A stretch of DNA of 64,000 bases from Simiduia agarivorans SA1 = DSM 21679 (GTDB taxonomy: Bacteria; Pseudomonadota; Gammaproteobacteria; Pseudomonadales; Cellvibrionaceae). Shown here piece by piece: positions 35,447 through 45,239 of this stretch. How positions within the stretch are numbered: the stretch's first letter is position 1; each line of letters opens with the position of its first letter. Location: contig NC_018868.3 in NCBI RefSeq assembly GCF_000305785.2, forward strand, positions 2,390,001 through 2,454,000. Reading direction: 5' to 3'. The notes beneath the pieces are model-generated. The model was not told the DNA's origin. It did no database searches and was given only the letters and a program-made list of their open reading frames with translations. Position numbers and translations under genes: made by a program.

Positions 35447-37702
35447 CTATTCCTTGTGCTGCACTGCGACGCTGTCGACTTTTTGGAAGCCCCGCGGCAG
35501 TTTATTGCCCCGCCGCCCACGCTCGCCGCGGTAATGCTCGAGATCGGCCGGCTTGAGTGTCAGGTGGCGTTTGCCCGAGTAAATGGTCAGCTCGTCCGCC
35601 GGCTTGAGCACGGCCACGGCCAACAGATACTCTTCCCGCGCCTGCAGCCGCGAGCTGGGTATATTCATGATTTTATTGCCTTTACCGCGGGCCAGTTCCG
35701 GCAATTCCGACAGCGGGAACACTAGCAGGCGGCCCTCGTTGGACACGGCGGCCAACAGGTCAGAACCGGCGTCGTTGACCTGCGTCGGCACCATCACGCG
35801 CGCACCTTTGGGCAGCGTCAACAGCGCCTTACCGGCGCGGTTTTTAGACGCCATATCGCCCAATTTGCCCACAAAGCCGTAACCGGCATCGGTGGCCAGC
35901 AGGACCTTATCTTCGTCGGCACCCATCAGGGCACCCTCAAACGTGGCACCACTGGGCGGGTTGAGGCTGCCGGTTATAGGCTCGCCCTGACCACGGGCCG
36001 ATGGCAGGGTGTGGCTTGCCAGGCTGTAGGAGCGCCCGGTGGAATCGAGCAACAGCACCGGTTGGTTGCTTTTGCCTTTCACCGACAGCTTGTATTTGTC
36101 GCCCGATTTGTAGCTGAGGGCGGCCGGGTCAATGTCGTGACCTTTGGCCGCGCGTATCCAGCCCTTATCGGAAATCACCACCGTGATGGGGTCGGCGCTC
36201 ATGAGCTCAGTTTCGCTGAAGGCCTGCGCCGCGTCGCGCGCCACGATGGGCGAACGGCGCTCGTCGCCGTGAATTTCCGCCACTTCGAGCAATTCTTTTT
36301 TGATCAGGTTTTTCAGTTTTACCGCGGAATCCAGGGTTTTCTGCAGGTTGGCCTTTTCCTTTTCCAACGCTTCCTGCTCTTCCTTGATCTTCATCTCTTC
36401 CAGCCGCGCCAACTGGCGCAACTTGGTATCGAGAATGTATTCCGCCTGCGCTTCACTCAGATTAAAGCGCGCCATCAGCACCGGCTTGGGTTCATCTTCG
36501 GTGCGGATAATGCGGATCACTTCATCCACGTTCAGGAACACAATCATCAACGCGGCCAGGCGCTCCAGGCGCTCTTCCACCTTTTCCAGGCGGTGCTGCA
36601 AACGCCGGCGGGTGGTGACGGTGCGGAAGCTGATCCATTCGCTCAACAAAGTGTTGAGCGGTTTAACCGCCGGCCGGCCGTCGATGCCGATCATGTTCAT
36701 GTTGATGCGATAGGTGCGTTCCAGATCCGTGGTGGCGAACAGGTGCTGCATCATCTGATCCATGTCCACGCGGTTGGAGCGCGGCACAATCACCAGCCGG
36801 GTGGGATTTTCATGGTCGGATTCATCGCGCAGGTCGGCCACCATGGGCAGCTTCTTGGCCTGCATCTGGGCCGCTATCTGCTCCAGCACTTTAGCGCCAC
36901 TGACCTGATGCGGCAGCGCCGTCACCACGGCGTCGCCATCTTCCATAGTCCAGACCGCGCGCATGCGCAGACTGCCGCGGCCGGTTTCGTACATTTTGAT
37001 GATTTCATCGCGCGGGGTGATGATCTCCGCGTCGGTGGGCATGTCCGGACCCAATACGTGCGTGCACAGATCGGTGACACTGGCCTTGGGGTTATCGATC
37101 AGATGAATACAGGCGCTCACCACTTCGCGCAGGTTGTGCGGGGGAATATCGGTGGCCATGCCCACGGCAATCCCCGTGGTGCCGTTCAGCAATACATGCG
37201 GCACCTGTGCCGGCAACACCGCGGGCTCGTTCAGGGTGCCATCGAAGTTGGGCAACCAGTCCACCGTGCCCTGCCCCAGCTCGGACAGCAGTACTTCGGA
37301 GAATTTGGTCAGGCGCGACTCGGTGTAACGCATGGCCGCGAAGGATTTCGGGTCATCGGGTGAACCCCAGTTACCTTGGCCGTCTACCAGCGGGTAGCGG
37401 TAGGAAAACGGCTGCGCCATCAGCACCATGGCCTCGTAGGCGGCCGAATCGCCGTGCGGGTGGAATTTACCGATCACATCACCCACGGTACGCGCCGACT
37501 TCTTGTACTTGGCACTGGCCTTCAGGCCCAGCTCGCTCATGGCGTAGATAATCCGACGCTGCACCGGCTTCAGGCCGTCGCCCACGTGCGGCAGTGCGCG
37601 ATCGAGAATCACGTACATGGAATAGTCCAGGTAGGCTTTCTCGGTGAATTCTTTAAGGGAGACGCGTTCGTCCGCTTGTACGGCGGGGATCAGCTCTGAC
37701 AT
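35447..37702 (-). CDS. parC: DNA topoisomerase IV subunit A
   Basis: The 751-aa protein matches ParC in length and sequence. The breakage-reunion domain contains [12 protein letters not shown], the quinolone-resistance region [10 protein letters not shown] with wild-type Ser86 and Glu90, and the catalytic tyrosine Y126 in AAMRYTE. A coiled-coil tower follows (about 430-490), then a C-terminal beta-pinwheel that ends in basic residues. With ParE it decatenates sister chromosomes after replication. parE is not adjacent in this window. Ser and Glu at the resistance positions predict fluoroquinolone sensitivity at this target. It starts 151 bases from the divergent barrel-protein gene. Confidence 0.97.
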   Translation of the reverse strand: MSELIPAVQADERVSLKEFTEKAYLDYSMYVILDRALPHVGDGLKPVQRRIIYAMSELGLKASAKYKKSARTVGDVIGKFHPHGDSAAYEAMVLMAQPFSYRYPLVDGQGNWGSPDDPKSFAAMRYTESRLTKFSEVLLSELGQGTVDWLPNFDGTLNEPAVLPAQVPHVLLNGTTGIAVGMATDIPPHNLREVVSACIHLIDNPKASVTDLCTHVLGPDMPTDAEIITPRDEIIKMYETGRGSLRMRAVWTMEDGDAVVTALPHQVSGAKVLEQIAAQMQAKKLPMVADLRDESDHENPTRLVIVPRSNRVDMDQMMQHLFATTDLERTYRINMNMIGIDGRPAVKPLNTLLSEWISFRTVTTRRRLQHRLEKVEERLERLAALMIVFLNVDEVIRIIRTEDEPKPVLMARFNLSEAQAEYILDTKLRQLARLEEMKIKEEQEALEKEKANLQKTLDSAVKLKNLIKKELLEVAEIHGDERRSPIVARDAAQAFSETELMSADPITVVISDKGWIRAAKGHDIDPAALSYKSGDKYKLSVKGKSNQPVLLLDSTGRSYSLASHTLPSARGQGEPITGSLNPPSGATFEGALMGADEDKVLLATDAGYGFVGKLGDMASKNRAGKALLTLPKGARVMVPTQVNDAGSDLLAAVSNEGRLLVFPLSELPELARGKGNKIMNIPSSRLQAREEYLLAVAVLKPADELTIYSGKRHLTLKPADLEHYRGERGRRGNKLPRGFQKVDSVAVQHKE

Positions 37703-37853
37703 CTTCGATCCTGATAGTTATGGCTTTATCGTCCCGCAGCCTTCAAAGTGCGGGAATGGCATGGCTTATACCAAAATCGGGCCCTGGCTGCCACTGCCCA
37801 TGGCAAGGCGCAGGCGCTAGAATAGGCAATACGCAGTCGTATCAGGGGCGAGG

Positions 37854-39065
37854 ATGCACCAGGCAGTATCGACAATCATAGTCACAGGGATTTTGGCGGC
37901 CAGTGCGCCAACCGCGGCTCAGGCGCCCCAGCCCGATTGGCTGGAGGCCATCGGGCAGCAGGCGCAACTGCCCGCCACGCCCACCCCATGGACCATCACC
38001 GAATGGCCCGATTTACAGCGGTCGGCGAATACACGGCAGGATGGACACCAGCACGGTGAAATTGACATCCATCATGCGCCCGCGGATTACCGGCCTTACG
38101 ACAACAGCCACGAACTCAACCTGCGGATGGTCGTGCACACCCGCCAGCACCTGGCCAACCCCGATATCTGGCCCACCTTTCTGGTCAAGGAAAAGGATCA
38201 GAACTGGATCGACACCACGCGCGAATACGTGCACGACACCGCCACCGGTCCGGTGGTGTGGTTTGATAACTTCTTCGCCCTCAAGCGCAGTAACACCGAG
38301 GACACCGCCAGCCACGACCTGCGCATTACCCCCAAGCTCTCCTGCCGCAATCAGGATGGTTGTAAGCAGGATGTCCGCATCCGCTCGCGCGTGACCCTGC
38401 CTCATACCCAGCAACGTCTGCGGTTGTTGCTGACCAACGAAGACCCGAACAGTATTTACGATACCCTGGACCGGCGCCGGACCCTGCCCGATGACCAGAC
38501 CGACAACCCCTTCTCGGCGGCATTGAGCTACGCGGTCAAGATGACCGACAACTACGACATCCGTTTGTCGTCCGGTGTGCAAGGCGGCGGCACACCGCAG
38601 GTGTTCATCCAGGCCGGCAGTTCCGGCCGACTGGAATTAACACCCAACGTGCTGGTGTCCGCCGGCCAGAGCTTTTTCTACCGCACGGCCGAGGGTTGGG
38701 GCGCAAGAACCCAGTTGGATTTCGACACCACCTTGCGCCAGAAAGTGAATGAAGTGATCCGGATCCGGCAGACGCTGGATGTGAGTGAGGACTTTGTTGG
38801 CGCCGATTACGACGCCAGTGTGGAATACCTGCATCAGGTCAATCGCAACCGCGCTTGGGGCGTGGGGGTATCCACTTCCGTCAATCATTTAAGAAATTTT
38901 GACGATGAAGGGCACCGGCTCTGGTATCGCTACCGCAAGCGCTTTTATCGCGAATGGCTGTTCTGGGAAATCCAGCCATTCGTCGCCTGGACCCGCGAAT
39001 ACGATTTTAAAGCCGACCCCGGCCTCGCGCTCAGCATCGAGATTTATCTCGACGAAGAATCATGA
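37854..39065 (+). CDS. Exported protein, probable outer-membrane beta barrel, unknown function
   Basis: The 403-aa product has a signal peptide (STIIVTGILAASAPTAAQA). The mature sequence alternates polar and hydrophobic residues in strand-like blocks, especially after residue 190 (AALSYAVKMTDNYDIRLSSGVQGG, LDFDTTLRQKVNEVIRIRQTLDVSEDF, FWEIQPFVAWTREYDFK). There are two Cys in the middle (SCRNQDGCKQ) that could form a disulfide. The protein ends in acidic residues rather than an aromatic one, so barrel assembly is less certain. I recall similar uncharacterised proteins in Cellvibrionaceae and Alteromonadales but no function. It ends 6 bases inside the convergent FMN oxidoreductase gene. Confidence 0.65.
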   Translation: MHQAVSTIIVTGILAASAPTAAQAPQPDWLEAIGQQAQLPATPTPWTITEWPDLQRSANTRQDGHQHGEIDIHHAPADYRPYDNSHELNLRMVVHTRQHLANPDIWPTFLVKEKDQNWIDTTREYVHDTATGPVVWFDNFFALKRSNTEDTASHDLRITPKLSCRNQDGCKQDVRIRSRVTLPHTQQRLRLLLTNEDPNSIYDTLDRRRTLPDDQTDNPFSAALSYAVKMTDNYDIRLSSGVQGGGTPQVFIQAGSSGRLELTPNVLVSAGQSFFYRTAEGWGARTQLDFDTTLRQKVNEVIRIRQTLDVSEDFVGADYDASVEYLHQVNRNRAWGVGVSTSVNHLRNFDDEGHRLWYRYRKRFYREWLFWEIQPFVAWTREYDFKADPGLALSIEIYLDEES

Positions 39066-40544
39066 TTGCTCCTGGCGTGCCACGTAATCCAGCATGGGCA
39101 TGGAATGCCCGGGGCTGGTAATAATGCGTACATGCGACGGCCGCAACGCGCGCGGCTCGCGCACGCCGCAGGAATGCGCAATCATCGACACGCTCTCGGT
39201 CATCTGCCGCTGATACTCCGCCACCCGTTCGCTTTTCTCCGCCGGCACCAGGCCGCGCTGTAGTTTTTTATTGTGCGTAGTGATACCCGTGGGACAGGTG
39301 TTCTTATTGCATTGCAGCGCCTGAATGCACCCCAGGGCAAACATGAAACCACGCGCACTGTTGACCGCATCGGCGCCACAGCATAGCGCCATCGCCACCG
39401 CGCCCGGCGTGATCAGTTTACCCGCCACAATCACCCGGATGCGCTCGCGCAAACCGTACTGGGTCAGCAATGCCACCACTAACGGCAGGCTTTCCTTGAT
39501 CAGCAGCCCCATATTATCCATCAACGGTTGTGGCGCCGCACCGGACCCACCATCGCCGGAATCCAGGGTAATAAAATCCGGCGCGCTGGCGTGACCGCGC
39601 TCGCCAATCACGGTAAACAGTTCGTGCAGCCATTCGCTGGCACCCAGAACAAATTTGATGCCTGTGGGTTTACCGGTAATGCGGCGGACCCGTTCGATCA
39701 TGTCGAGCAGATCGCCCACACTGTGCACTTCGCTGTGCGATGACGGCGATATGGACGCCTGACCTTCCGGGATGCCGCGAATGGCGGCAATTTCGGCGGT
39801 GACTTTATCGGCCGGGAGTATGCCGCCTTTGCCGGGTTTGGCGCCCTGGCTCAATTTGATTTCAAACATCCGCACCTGGGCGTGACCCGCAACCGCCGCG
39901 AGCTTTTTTTCGTCCAGTTCACCGGCGTCATTGCGCACACCGTATTTGGCCGTGCCAATCTGGAAAATAATGTCGCACCCCCCACTGAGGTGGTGCGGCG
40001 CGAGTCCGCCCTCACCGGTATTCAACCAACAACCCGCCTTGGCCGCACCGGCCGACAACGCTTGCACCGCGGGCGCGGACAGCGCGCCAAAACTCATGGC
40101 CGAAATATTGAAAATGGATCGTGTGGTATAGGGCGATGGACAATCGGCACCAAAAGTAATCGCCGCCGGCGGCTCATGGCTGTTGGCGTCCACCGGCAAA
40201 AATGCGTTGAGGAAGATCGGCGTACCGGGCTTGTCCATATCGCGGGTGGAGCCAAACGCAATGTTGAGTCCATTGCGCTTTGCCGCCTTGTACACCCAAC
40301 TGCGATCGGCCCGATTGAACGGCATTTCCTCCCGGTCCTGGGCAAAAAAGTACTGCCGGAAAAACACCCCCAGGTGTTCAAACAGGTAGCGGAAACGGCC
40401 TATCACCGGGTAATTGCGCCGGATGGTATGACGGGTCTGGCTTCGATCCACCAACCAGGCGTACGCCACCCACAAGAGTCCCAAGCCCACCGCCAGTGCC
40501 AGCAAATCACCCAGTAACGCCAATAACCAAATGCCCCAATCCAT
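39060..40544 (-). CDS. FMN-binding glutamate-synthase-family protein (GltB-like domain, membrane-anchored)
   Basis: Three in-frame ATGs exist (40571, 40556, 40544). The one at 40544 follows GGAGGTGGAT and 40556 follows GGAGG, so 40544 is preferred and the longest form least likely. The product (about 494 aa) has an N-terminal membrane helix (IWLLALLGDLLALAVGLGLLWVAYAWL). The rest is a TIM-barrel glutamate synthase-like FMN domain with FNISAMSFGALSAPA, GEGGLAPHH, KLSQGAKPGKGGILP, GDGGSGAAP and the Cys-rich CIQALQCNKNTCPTGI, which could bind a 3Fe-4S cluster. There is no amidotransferase or NADPH-binding part, so it is not a complete GltB. Physiological substrate and electron partner are unknown. 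Confidence 0.85.
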   Translation of the reverse strand: MDWGIWLLALLGDLLALAVGLGLLWVAYAWLVDRSQTRHTIRRNYPVIGRFRYLFEHLGVFFRQYFFAQDREEMPFNRADRSWVYKAAKRNGLNIAFGSTRDMDKPGTPIFLNAFLPVDANSHEPPAAITFGADCPSPYTTRSIFNISAMSFGALSAPAVQALSAGAAKAGCWLNTGEGGLAPHHLSGGCDIIFQIGTAKYGVRNDAGELDEKKLAAVAGHAQVRMFEIKLSQGAKPGKGGILPADKVTAEIAAIRGIPEGQASISPSSHSEVHSVGDLLDMIERVRRITGKPTGIKFVLGASEWLHELFTVIGERGHASAPDFITLDSGDGGSGAAPQPLMDNMGLLIKESLPLVVALLTQYGLRERIRVIVAGKLITPGAVAMALCCGADAVNSARGFMFALGCIQALQCNKNTCPTGITTHNKKLQRGLVPAEKSERVAEYQRQMTESVSMIAHSCGVREPRALRPSHVRIITSPGHSMPMLDYVARQEQS

Positions 40545-40630
40545 ATCCACCTCCATGATGACAGCCTCCATTTTAGGCTTTATGACTAAATGGTCTATCC
40601 TTTCAGGATATTGAAACCGGGAGAAACCTG

Positions 40631-42286
40631 ATGAAAGCCTCTGACCTGATGGTGAAGTGCCTTGAAGAAGAAGGCCTGGAATACATTTTCGGCGTGCCCG
40701 GCGAGGAAAATGCCGACTTTATGATGTCGCTGGAACACTCCGATCAGATCCGCTTCATATTGACCCGCCACGAGCAGGGCGCCGCCTTCATGGCCGAAAT
40801 TTACGGGCGCCTGACCGGCAACCCGGCTGGCTGTCTGGGTACCCTGGGCCCCGGCGCCACCAACCTGATCACCGGCGTGGCCGATTCCAACATGGATCGC
40901 GCGCCCATGCTGGTGCTCACGGGCCAAGGCGCTTCGACCCGCCTGCACAAGGAATCCCATCAGGTGATGGACGTGGTCAACATGTTCAAACCGGTGACCA
41001 AATGGGCCACTACCATCTGGCACCCGGAAAACATCCCCGAAATCGTGCGCAAAGCCGTACGCGTGGCGCGCACCGAAAAGCCCGGCGCCGTGCATGTGGA
41101 ACTGCCGGAAGATATTGCCAAGCTGAAGATCGATAAGGCGCCCCTGCCGGTACGCAAATTCCGTCGGCCGGTGCCCGACGACAAGGCCATGGACCGGATT
41201 TTTGACCGGATCAAAAGCGCCAAACGCCCGATCATCATCGCCGGTAACGGCTGCATCCGCCGCCGCGCCAGTAAACAGCTGAGGATATTCTGCGAGAAAA
41301 CCGGCATCGGCGTGGTGTCGACGTTTATGGCCAAAGGCTGCGTGGACATGGACGCACCCTATTGCCTGTACACCATCGGCCTTGGCGCCAAGGACATCCC
41401 GGCCTGCGCAGTAGATGCCTCCGATCTGGTGATTTGTCTGGGCTATGACATGGTGGAGTACCACCCCAAACTGTGGAACAACGGCCGCACTAAGCCGGTG
41501 ATTCACATCGATTTCTTACCGGCAGAAATCGATGAAAACTATCACCCCCAATTGGAAGCGGTGGGTGATCTGGCACACGCCTTGTGGATGCTGAACGAAC
41601 GGGTCGATAAAAACCCGGGCGCGTTTTCGTTTGATTTCACGCAACAAAACGCCGTGCGCCGCGACATGAGTGCGGAGCTGGCCAAACACAAAGACGATAA
41701 CACCGAAGGCAGTATCCGCCCGCAAAAAGCCCTGTGGGACGCGCGCGCGGTCATGGGGCCCGAGGACATTTTATTGAGCGATGTGGGCGCGCACAAAATG
41801 TGGATCGCGCGGCATTTTCAGTGCCATGAACCCAACACCTGCCTGATTCCGAACGGCTTTTGTTCCATGGGCTTCGCCCTGCCCGGCGCCATCGCTGCGG
41901 CATTGATCAACCCCGATAAAAATATTCTCGCCATCAGTGGCGACGCCGGCTTCATGATGAACGTGCAGGAAATGGAAACCGCGCGCCGATTGAATCTGAA
42001 CCTGACGGTGATGGTCTGGGCCGACAACGCCTACGGTCTGATCGCTTGGAAACAGGACAACGAGTTCGGCCGCCACACGGATCTGGATTTTGGCAATCCC
42101 GATTGGCTCAAGCTCGCAGAAGCCTTCGATTGGCACGGTCACTGGGTGGATAAATCCACTGATTTACAGGCAGCGCTGAAACAATGCTTTGCCGAATCCG
42201 GCCCAAGCCTGCTGGTGATTCCCATCGATTATCGCGAAAACAATCTGCTCACCAAGCGCCTGGGCGAGCTTACCTGCCCCATCTGA
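40631..42286 (+). CDS. Acetolactate synthase large subunit (TPP-dependent, AlsS/IlvB-type)
   Basis: The 551-aa protein starts 60 bases from the divergent FMN gene with GGGAGAAACCTG before its ATG. It has the three TPP-enzyme domains: an N-terminal PYR domain with YIFGVPGEEN and the catalytic Glu in RHEQGAAFMAE (E48), a central domain (about 185-330), and a C-terminal PP domain with SGDAGFMMNVQEMETA and the Mg-binding AYGL. It lacks a partner regulatory subunit gene nearby and has no visible FAD-specific motif I can confirm. It could therefore be the catabolic acetolactate synthase, an FAD-dependent IlvB form, or a related TPP lyase. It condenses two pyruvates to acetolactate if the assignment holds. 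Confidence 0.82.
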   Translation: MKASDLMVKCLEEEGLEYIFGVPGEENADFMMSLEHSDQIRFILTRHEQGAAFMAEIYGRLTGNPAGCLGTLGPGATNLITGVADSNMDRAPMLVLTGQGASTRLHKESHQVMDVVNMFKPVTKWATTIWHPENIPEIVRKAVRVARTEKPGAVHVELPEDIAKLKIDKAPLPVRKFRRPVPDDKAMDRIFDRIKSAKRPIIIAGNGCIRRRASKQLRIFCEKTGIGVVSTFMAKGCVDMDAPYCLYTIGLGAKDIPACAVDASDLVICLGYDMVEYHPKLWNNGRTKPVIHIDFLPAEIDENYHPQLEAVGDLAHALWMLNERVDKNPGAFSFDFTQQNAVRRDMSAELAKHKDDNTEGSIRPQKALWDARAVMGPEDILLSDVGAHKMWIARHFQCHEPNTCLIPNGFCSMGFALPGAIAAALINPDKNILAISGDAGFMMNVQEMETARRLNLNLTVMVWADNAYGLIAWKQDNEFGRHTDLDFGNPDWLKLAEAFDWHGHWVDKSTDLQAALKQCFAESGPSLLVIPIDYRENNLLTKRLGELTCPI

Positions 42287-42294
42287 TCGGCGCC

Positions 42295-42314
42295 GCCCCG
42301 CCGCACGGCGGGGC
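42295..42314 (+). terminator. GC-only hairpin after acetolactate synthase
   Basis: Nine bases (42295-42303) pair perfectly with 42306-42314 around a CA (effectively a four-base loop) 8 bases after the stop codon. No T-run follows, so it may stabilise the 3' end of the mRNA or terminate weakly rather than be a canonical terminator. Confidence 0.5.
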
Positions 42315-42476
42315 CTGTGCCGCCCCCCTCCACGCAATAGCATCGCGCCATAAAGCAGCTGAGTGGCAGCGCGTGTCCTGCAATGCCGGTTTCGGCACGA
42401 TTATGTCTGCCGGTAAACAGCCGCCCGCCAATATGTTTAAATAGCGGCCAAATAATACACAGATGACGGAGTGTGC

Positions 42477-43964
42477 ATGCAAACCGGCGAATTAATTTCA
42501 TTGGCCTTTTATTTCACCGCCATGATCGGCATCGGCATTTACGCCTGGCGCAAAGCCAGTAAGGACGTCTCCGGCTATATGCTGGGCGGACGCCAGCTGA
42601 GCCCTGCGGTCACCGCACTCTCTGCCGGGGCCTCCGACATGAGCGGCTGGATTCTGATGGGCCTGCCCGGCGCCATGTACGTCACCGGATTGTCGTCCAG
42701 CTGGATTGCCATCGGCCTGGTGCTGGGCGCCTGGCTCAACTACCTGCTGGTAGCACCGCGGCTGCGCACCTACACAGAGATTGCCGGCGATGCCATTACC
42801 CTGCCCGACTATTTTGAAAAGCGCTTCGACGATACCAGCCGGACACTGCGCATTTTGTCCGCCCTGGTGATTATTATTTTCTTTACCCTGTACACCTCCT
42901 CCGGCGTGGTCGCCGGTGGCAAACTGTTCGAGAGCTCGTTCGGCTTGTCGTACGAAATGGGGCTGTGGATTACCGCTGGCGTGGTGGTTATCTACACCCT
43001 GTTCGGCGGTTTTCTGGCCGTGTCGCTCACGGATTTCGTGCAGGGCTGTATCATGTTTGTGGCGCTGATTCTGGTGCCGCTGATCGCCTTCGGTCAGTTC
43101 GATTCCATCGCAGAAATGAACCGCACCGTGCAGCAACAAGACCCCGCACTGCTGACGTTTTTTACCGGCGTCACCTTCGCTGGCATCATTTCCAGCATGG
43201 CCTGGGGCCTGGGTTATTTTGGTCAACCGCACATCATCGTGCGCTTTATGGCGATCCGCAGCGTGAAAGATATTCCCGCCGCCCGCCGCATCGGCATGAG
43301 CTGGATGATCGTCACCATTGTGGGCGCGTTGGCCGTCGGTTACACCGGCGTGGCGTACGTGGCCGACACCAATGCCGCGCTCACCGACCCGGAAACGATT
43401 TTTATTTTCTTCGCCCAGACGCTGTTTCACCCGCTGATCAGCGGTTTCTTATTGGCGGCCATTCTGGCGGCCATCATGAGCACCATTTCGTCGCAATTGC
43501 TGGTGAGTTCCAGCTCGCTGACCGAAGACGTGTACAAAGCGTTTTTGAACCGCGACGCGTCTGACACCACGCTGCTGTTAATCGGCCGTGGCAGCGTGCT
43601 GGCCGTGGCACTGATTGCCATCTGGCTCGCCTATGACCGCAGCAGTACCATCCTGAGTCTGGTGAGCAACGCCTGGGCGGGCTTCGGCGCGGCATTCGGC
43701 CCGCTGATTCTGTTTTCCCTGTTCTGGCGTCGCACCACCCGCGCGGGCGCCATTGCCGGCCTGGTCACCGGCGCCTCTACCGTGCTGTTCTGGCTCTACG
43801 CGCCGATCGAAATCGACGGTCAGAGCCTCAGCAGTCTCATGTATGAAATTGTCCCCGGCTTTATTCTGGCCAGTGTTGCGCTGGTATTGGTCAGCCTGAA
43901 GACCCCGGCACCGGCCCAACACCTGATGGATCAGTTTGATCAGGCCAAAGCCGCAGCCAGCTGA
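42477..43964 (+). CDS. putP: Sodium/proline symporter
   Basis: ATG 42477 follows GACGGAG; the GTG at 42471 adds only two residues. The 495-aa product has about 13 membrane helices and the SSS-family signature typical of PutP, including LGGRQLSPAVTALSAGASDMSGWILMGLPGA (Na+-binding region) and GYFGQPHIIVRFMAI. The length equals that of the Escherichia coli protein (502). It imports proline with sodium across the inner membrane. The proline dehydrogenase putA is not in the window. It lies 190 bases after acetolactate synthase, so the two are probably not one operon. Confidence 0.93.
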   Translation: MQTGELISLAFYFTAMIGIGIYAWRKASKDVSGYMLGGRQLSPAVTALSAGASDMSGWILMGLPGAMYVTGLSSSWIAIGLVLGAWLNYLLVAPRLRTYTEIAGDAITLPDYFEKRFDDTSRTLRILSALVIIIFFTLYTSSGVVAGGKLFESSFGLSYEMGLWITAGVVVIYTLFGGFLAVSLTDFVQGCIMFVALILVPLIAFGQFDSIAEMNRTVQQQDPALLTFFTGVTFAGIISSMAWGLGYFGQPHIIVRFMAIRSVKDIPAARRIGMSWMIVTIVGALAVGYTGVAYVADTNAALTDPETIFIFFAQTLFHPLISGFLLAAILAAIMSTISSQLLVSSSSLTEDVYKAFLNRDASDTTLLLIGRGSVLAVALIAIWLAYDRSSTILSLVSNAWAGFGAAFGPLILFSLFWRRTTRAGAIAGLVTGASTVLFWLYAPIEIDGQSLSSLMYEIVPGFILASVALVLVSLKTPAPAQHLMDQFDQAKAAAS

Positions 43965-44009
43965 TTTTTTTAGTACACTTCGGGCAAATGTCCCAAAAAG
44001 ACCTTGCCC

Positions 44010-45239
44010 ATGTACAAAAGGATTTGGCCCGCCGTGCTGTGCACGTTGCTTGCCTGCAAAGAAACCCCTCCACCGGCCCCGGTGGAGGTGGTGACCTCCC
44101 CCGCACAATCCACTTATTTCCCGATCTACGGTGATTATGTCGCCACCACCCGCGCCTCACTCGACGTAGAAGTGCGCGCGCGGGTGAACGGCTTTATCGA
44201 AGAAGTAGCCTTCACTGAGGGCAGCCGGGTCAAAGCCGGCGACCTGTTGTACCGGATTGATGACCGCCCCTACAAAGCCCGAGTTAACCGCCTTTCAGCA
44301 GGTGTGGAAAATGCGCAGGCGTTGCTGCGAAAAACTCAACGCGATGTGGAGCGACTCGAACCGTTGTTCAGACAGGATGCCGCCAGTCAGATGGATCTGG
44401 ATAATGCACTGGCCGCAAGGGATCAGGCCCGCGCCGGCCTGGCCGCCGCGCAAGCCGAATTGAAAGAAGCGTCATTGGAGCTCGAATACACCCGGGTGAC
44501 CGCGCCCATCGATGGTCTTGTGGGTGCCACCCAGGCCGACCTGGGTGCGCTGGTGGGCAGCAGCGCACAATCCCTGCTCACCACCGTCAAACGGGTCGAC
44601 CCCATGTACGTCCAGTTCCACATGTCGGCACTCGACTACCTGAACGCCCGTCGCCGTAAATCCAGCTTTGACGACCAGCAGAAACTGGACACCGAGGGCA
44701 AAGCGGTGGAGGGCTTTGTTCAGATCACGCTGCCCGACGACACTCGCTACCGCTATTGGGGCGACGTAGACTTCACCGACCCGCAGGTGAACCCCCGCAC
44801 CGGGACCTTTGCCGTGCGCGCAGTGATTCCCAACCCCGATCGCGAATTGCTGCCCGGCCAATACGTGCATGCCCGGCTGGAACTGGATGTGATTGCCGAT
44901 GCGGTGGTGATTCATGAAAAAGCCATCCAGGTCGAGCAGGGCGGGACCTTTGTCATGGTGGCCATGCCAGACAATACCGTTGAACGCCGCTTTATTGTCA
45001 CCGGCCCCCGCTCGGAAGCGCGAGTAGTGGTGTCTTCTGGACTGTCGGCAGGCGAGCAGATCATTGTGGAGGGCATTCATAAAGTGCGTCACGGCCAAAC
45101 CATTCGCACGGTCTCGGCCGAGGCCTACGCCAAGCGTCTGGAACAGCAACAAGCGGACCTGCTCGCGCCCGAGGACAGCGCCCCTCAGGACACGCCAGTG
45201 CCCGATCAACCCAGCGGGGAGGCCGGCGAGCAACCATGA
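44010..45239 (+). CDS. RND efflux pump periplasmic adaptor (MFP) lipoprotein
   Basis: ATG 44010 gives a 409-aa lipoprotein (lipobox LLAC, Cys near residue 16). It has the adaptor layout: a beta-barrel start (YVATTRASLDVEVRARVNGFIEEVAFTEGSRVKAGDLLYRID is the lipoyl half), a coiled-coil hairpin (about 90-165; AGVENAQALLRKTQRDVERLEPLF), the second lipoyl half (YTRVTAPIDGLVG), and a membrane-proximal domain. It ends with an acidic, Pro-rich tail. It bridges the inner-membrane RND pump encoded next, whose start overlaps its stop by 4 bases (ATGA), and the outer-membrane channel. It resembles AcrA/MexE-type adaptors. Confidence 0.95.
   Translation: MYKRIWPAVLCTLLACKETPPPAPVEVVTSPAQSTYFPIYGDYVATTRASLDVEVRARVNGFIEEVAFTEGSRVKAGDLLYRIDDRPYKARVNRLSAGVENAQALLRKTQRDVERLEPLFRQDAASQMDLDNALAARDQARAGLAAAQAELKEASLELEYTRVTAPIDGLVGATQADLGALVGSSAQSLLTTVKRVDPMYVQFHMSALDYLNARRRKSSFDDQQKLDTEGKAVEGFVQITLPDDTRYRYWGDVDFTDPQVNPRTGTFAVRAVIPNPDRELLPGQYVHARLELDVIADAVVIHEKAIQVEQGGTFVMVAMPDNTVERRFIVTGPRSEARVVVSSGLSAGEQIIVEGIHKVRHGQTIRTVSAEAYAKRLEQQQADLLAPEDSAPQDTPVPDQPSGEAGEQP

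Noticed and set aside
36011..37363. 450-aa open frame antisense to parC
   Set aside because: It lies wholly inside a clear topoisomerase gene. Its His/Gln/Gly-rich composition is typical of antisense frames in GC-rich genes, and it matches no known fold.
42498..43430. 310-aa open frame antisense to putP
   Set aside because: Polar, His/Gly-rich shadow of a membrane-protein gene with no start signal.
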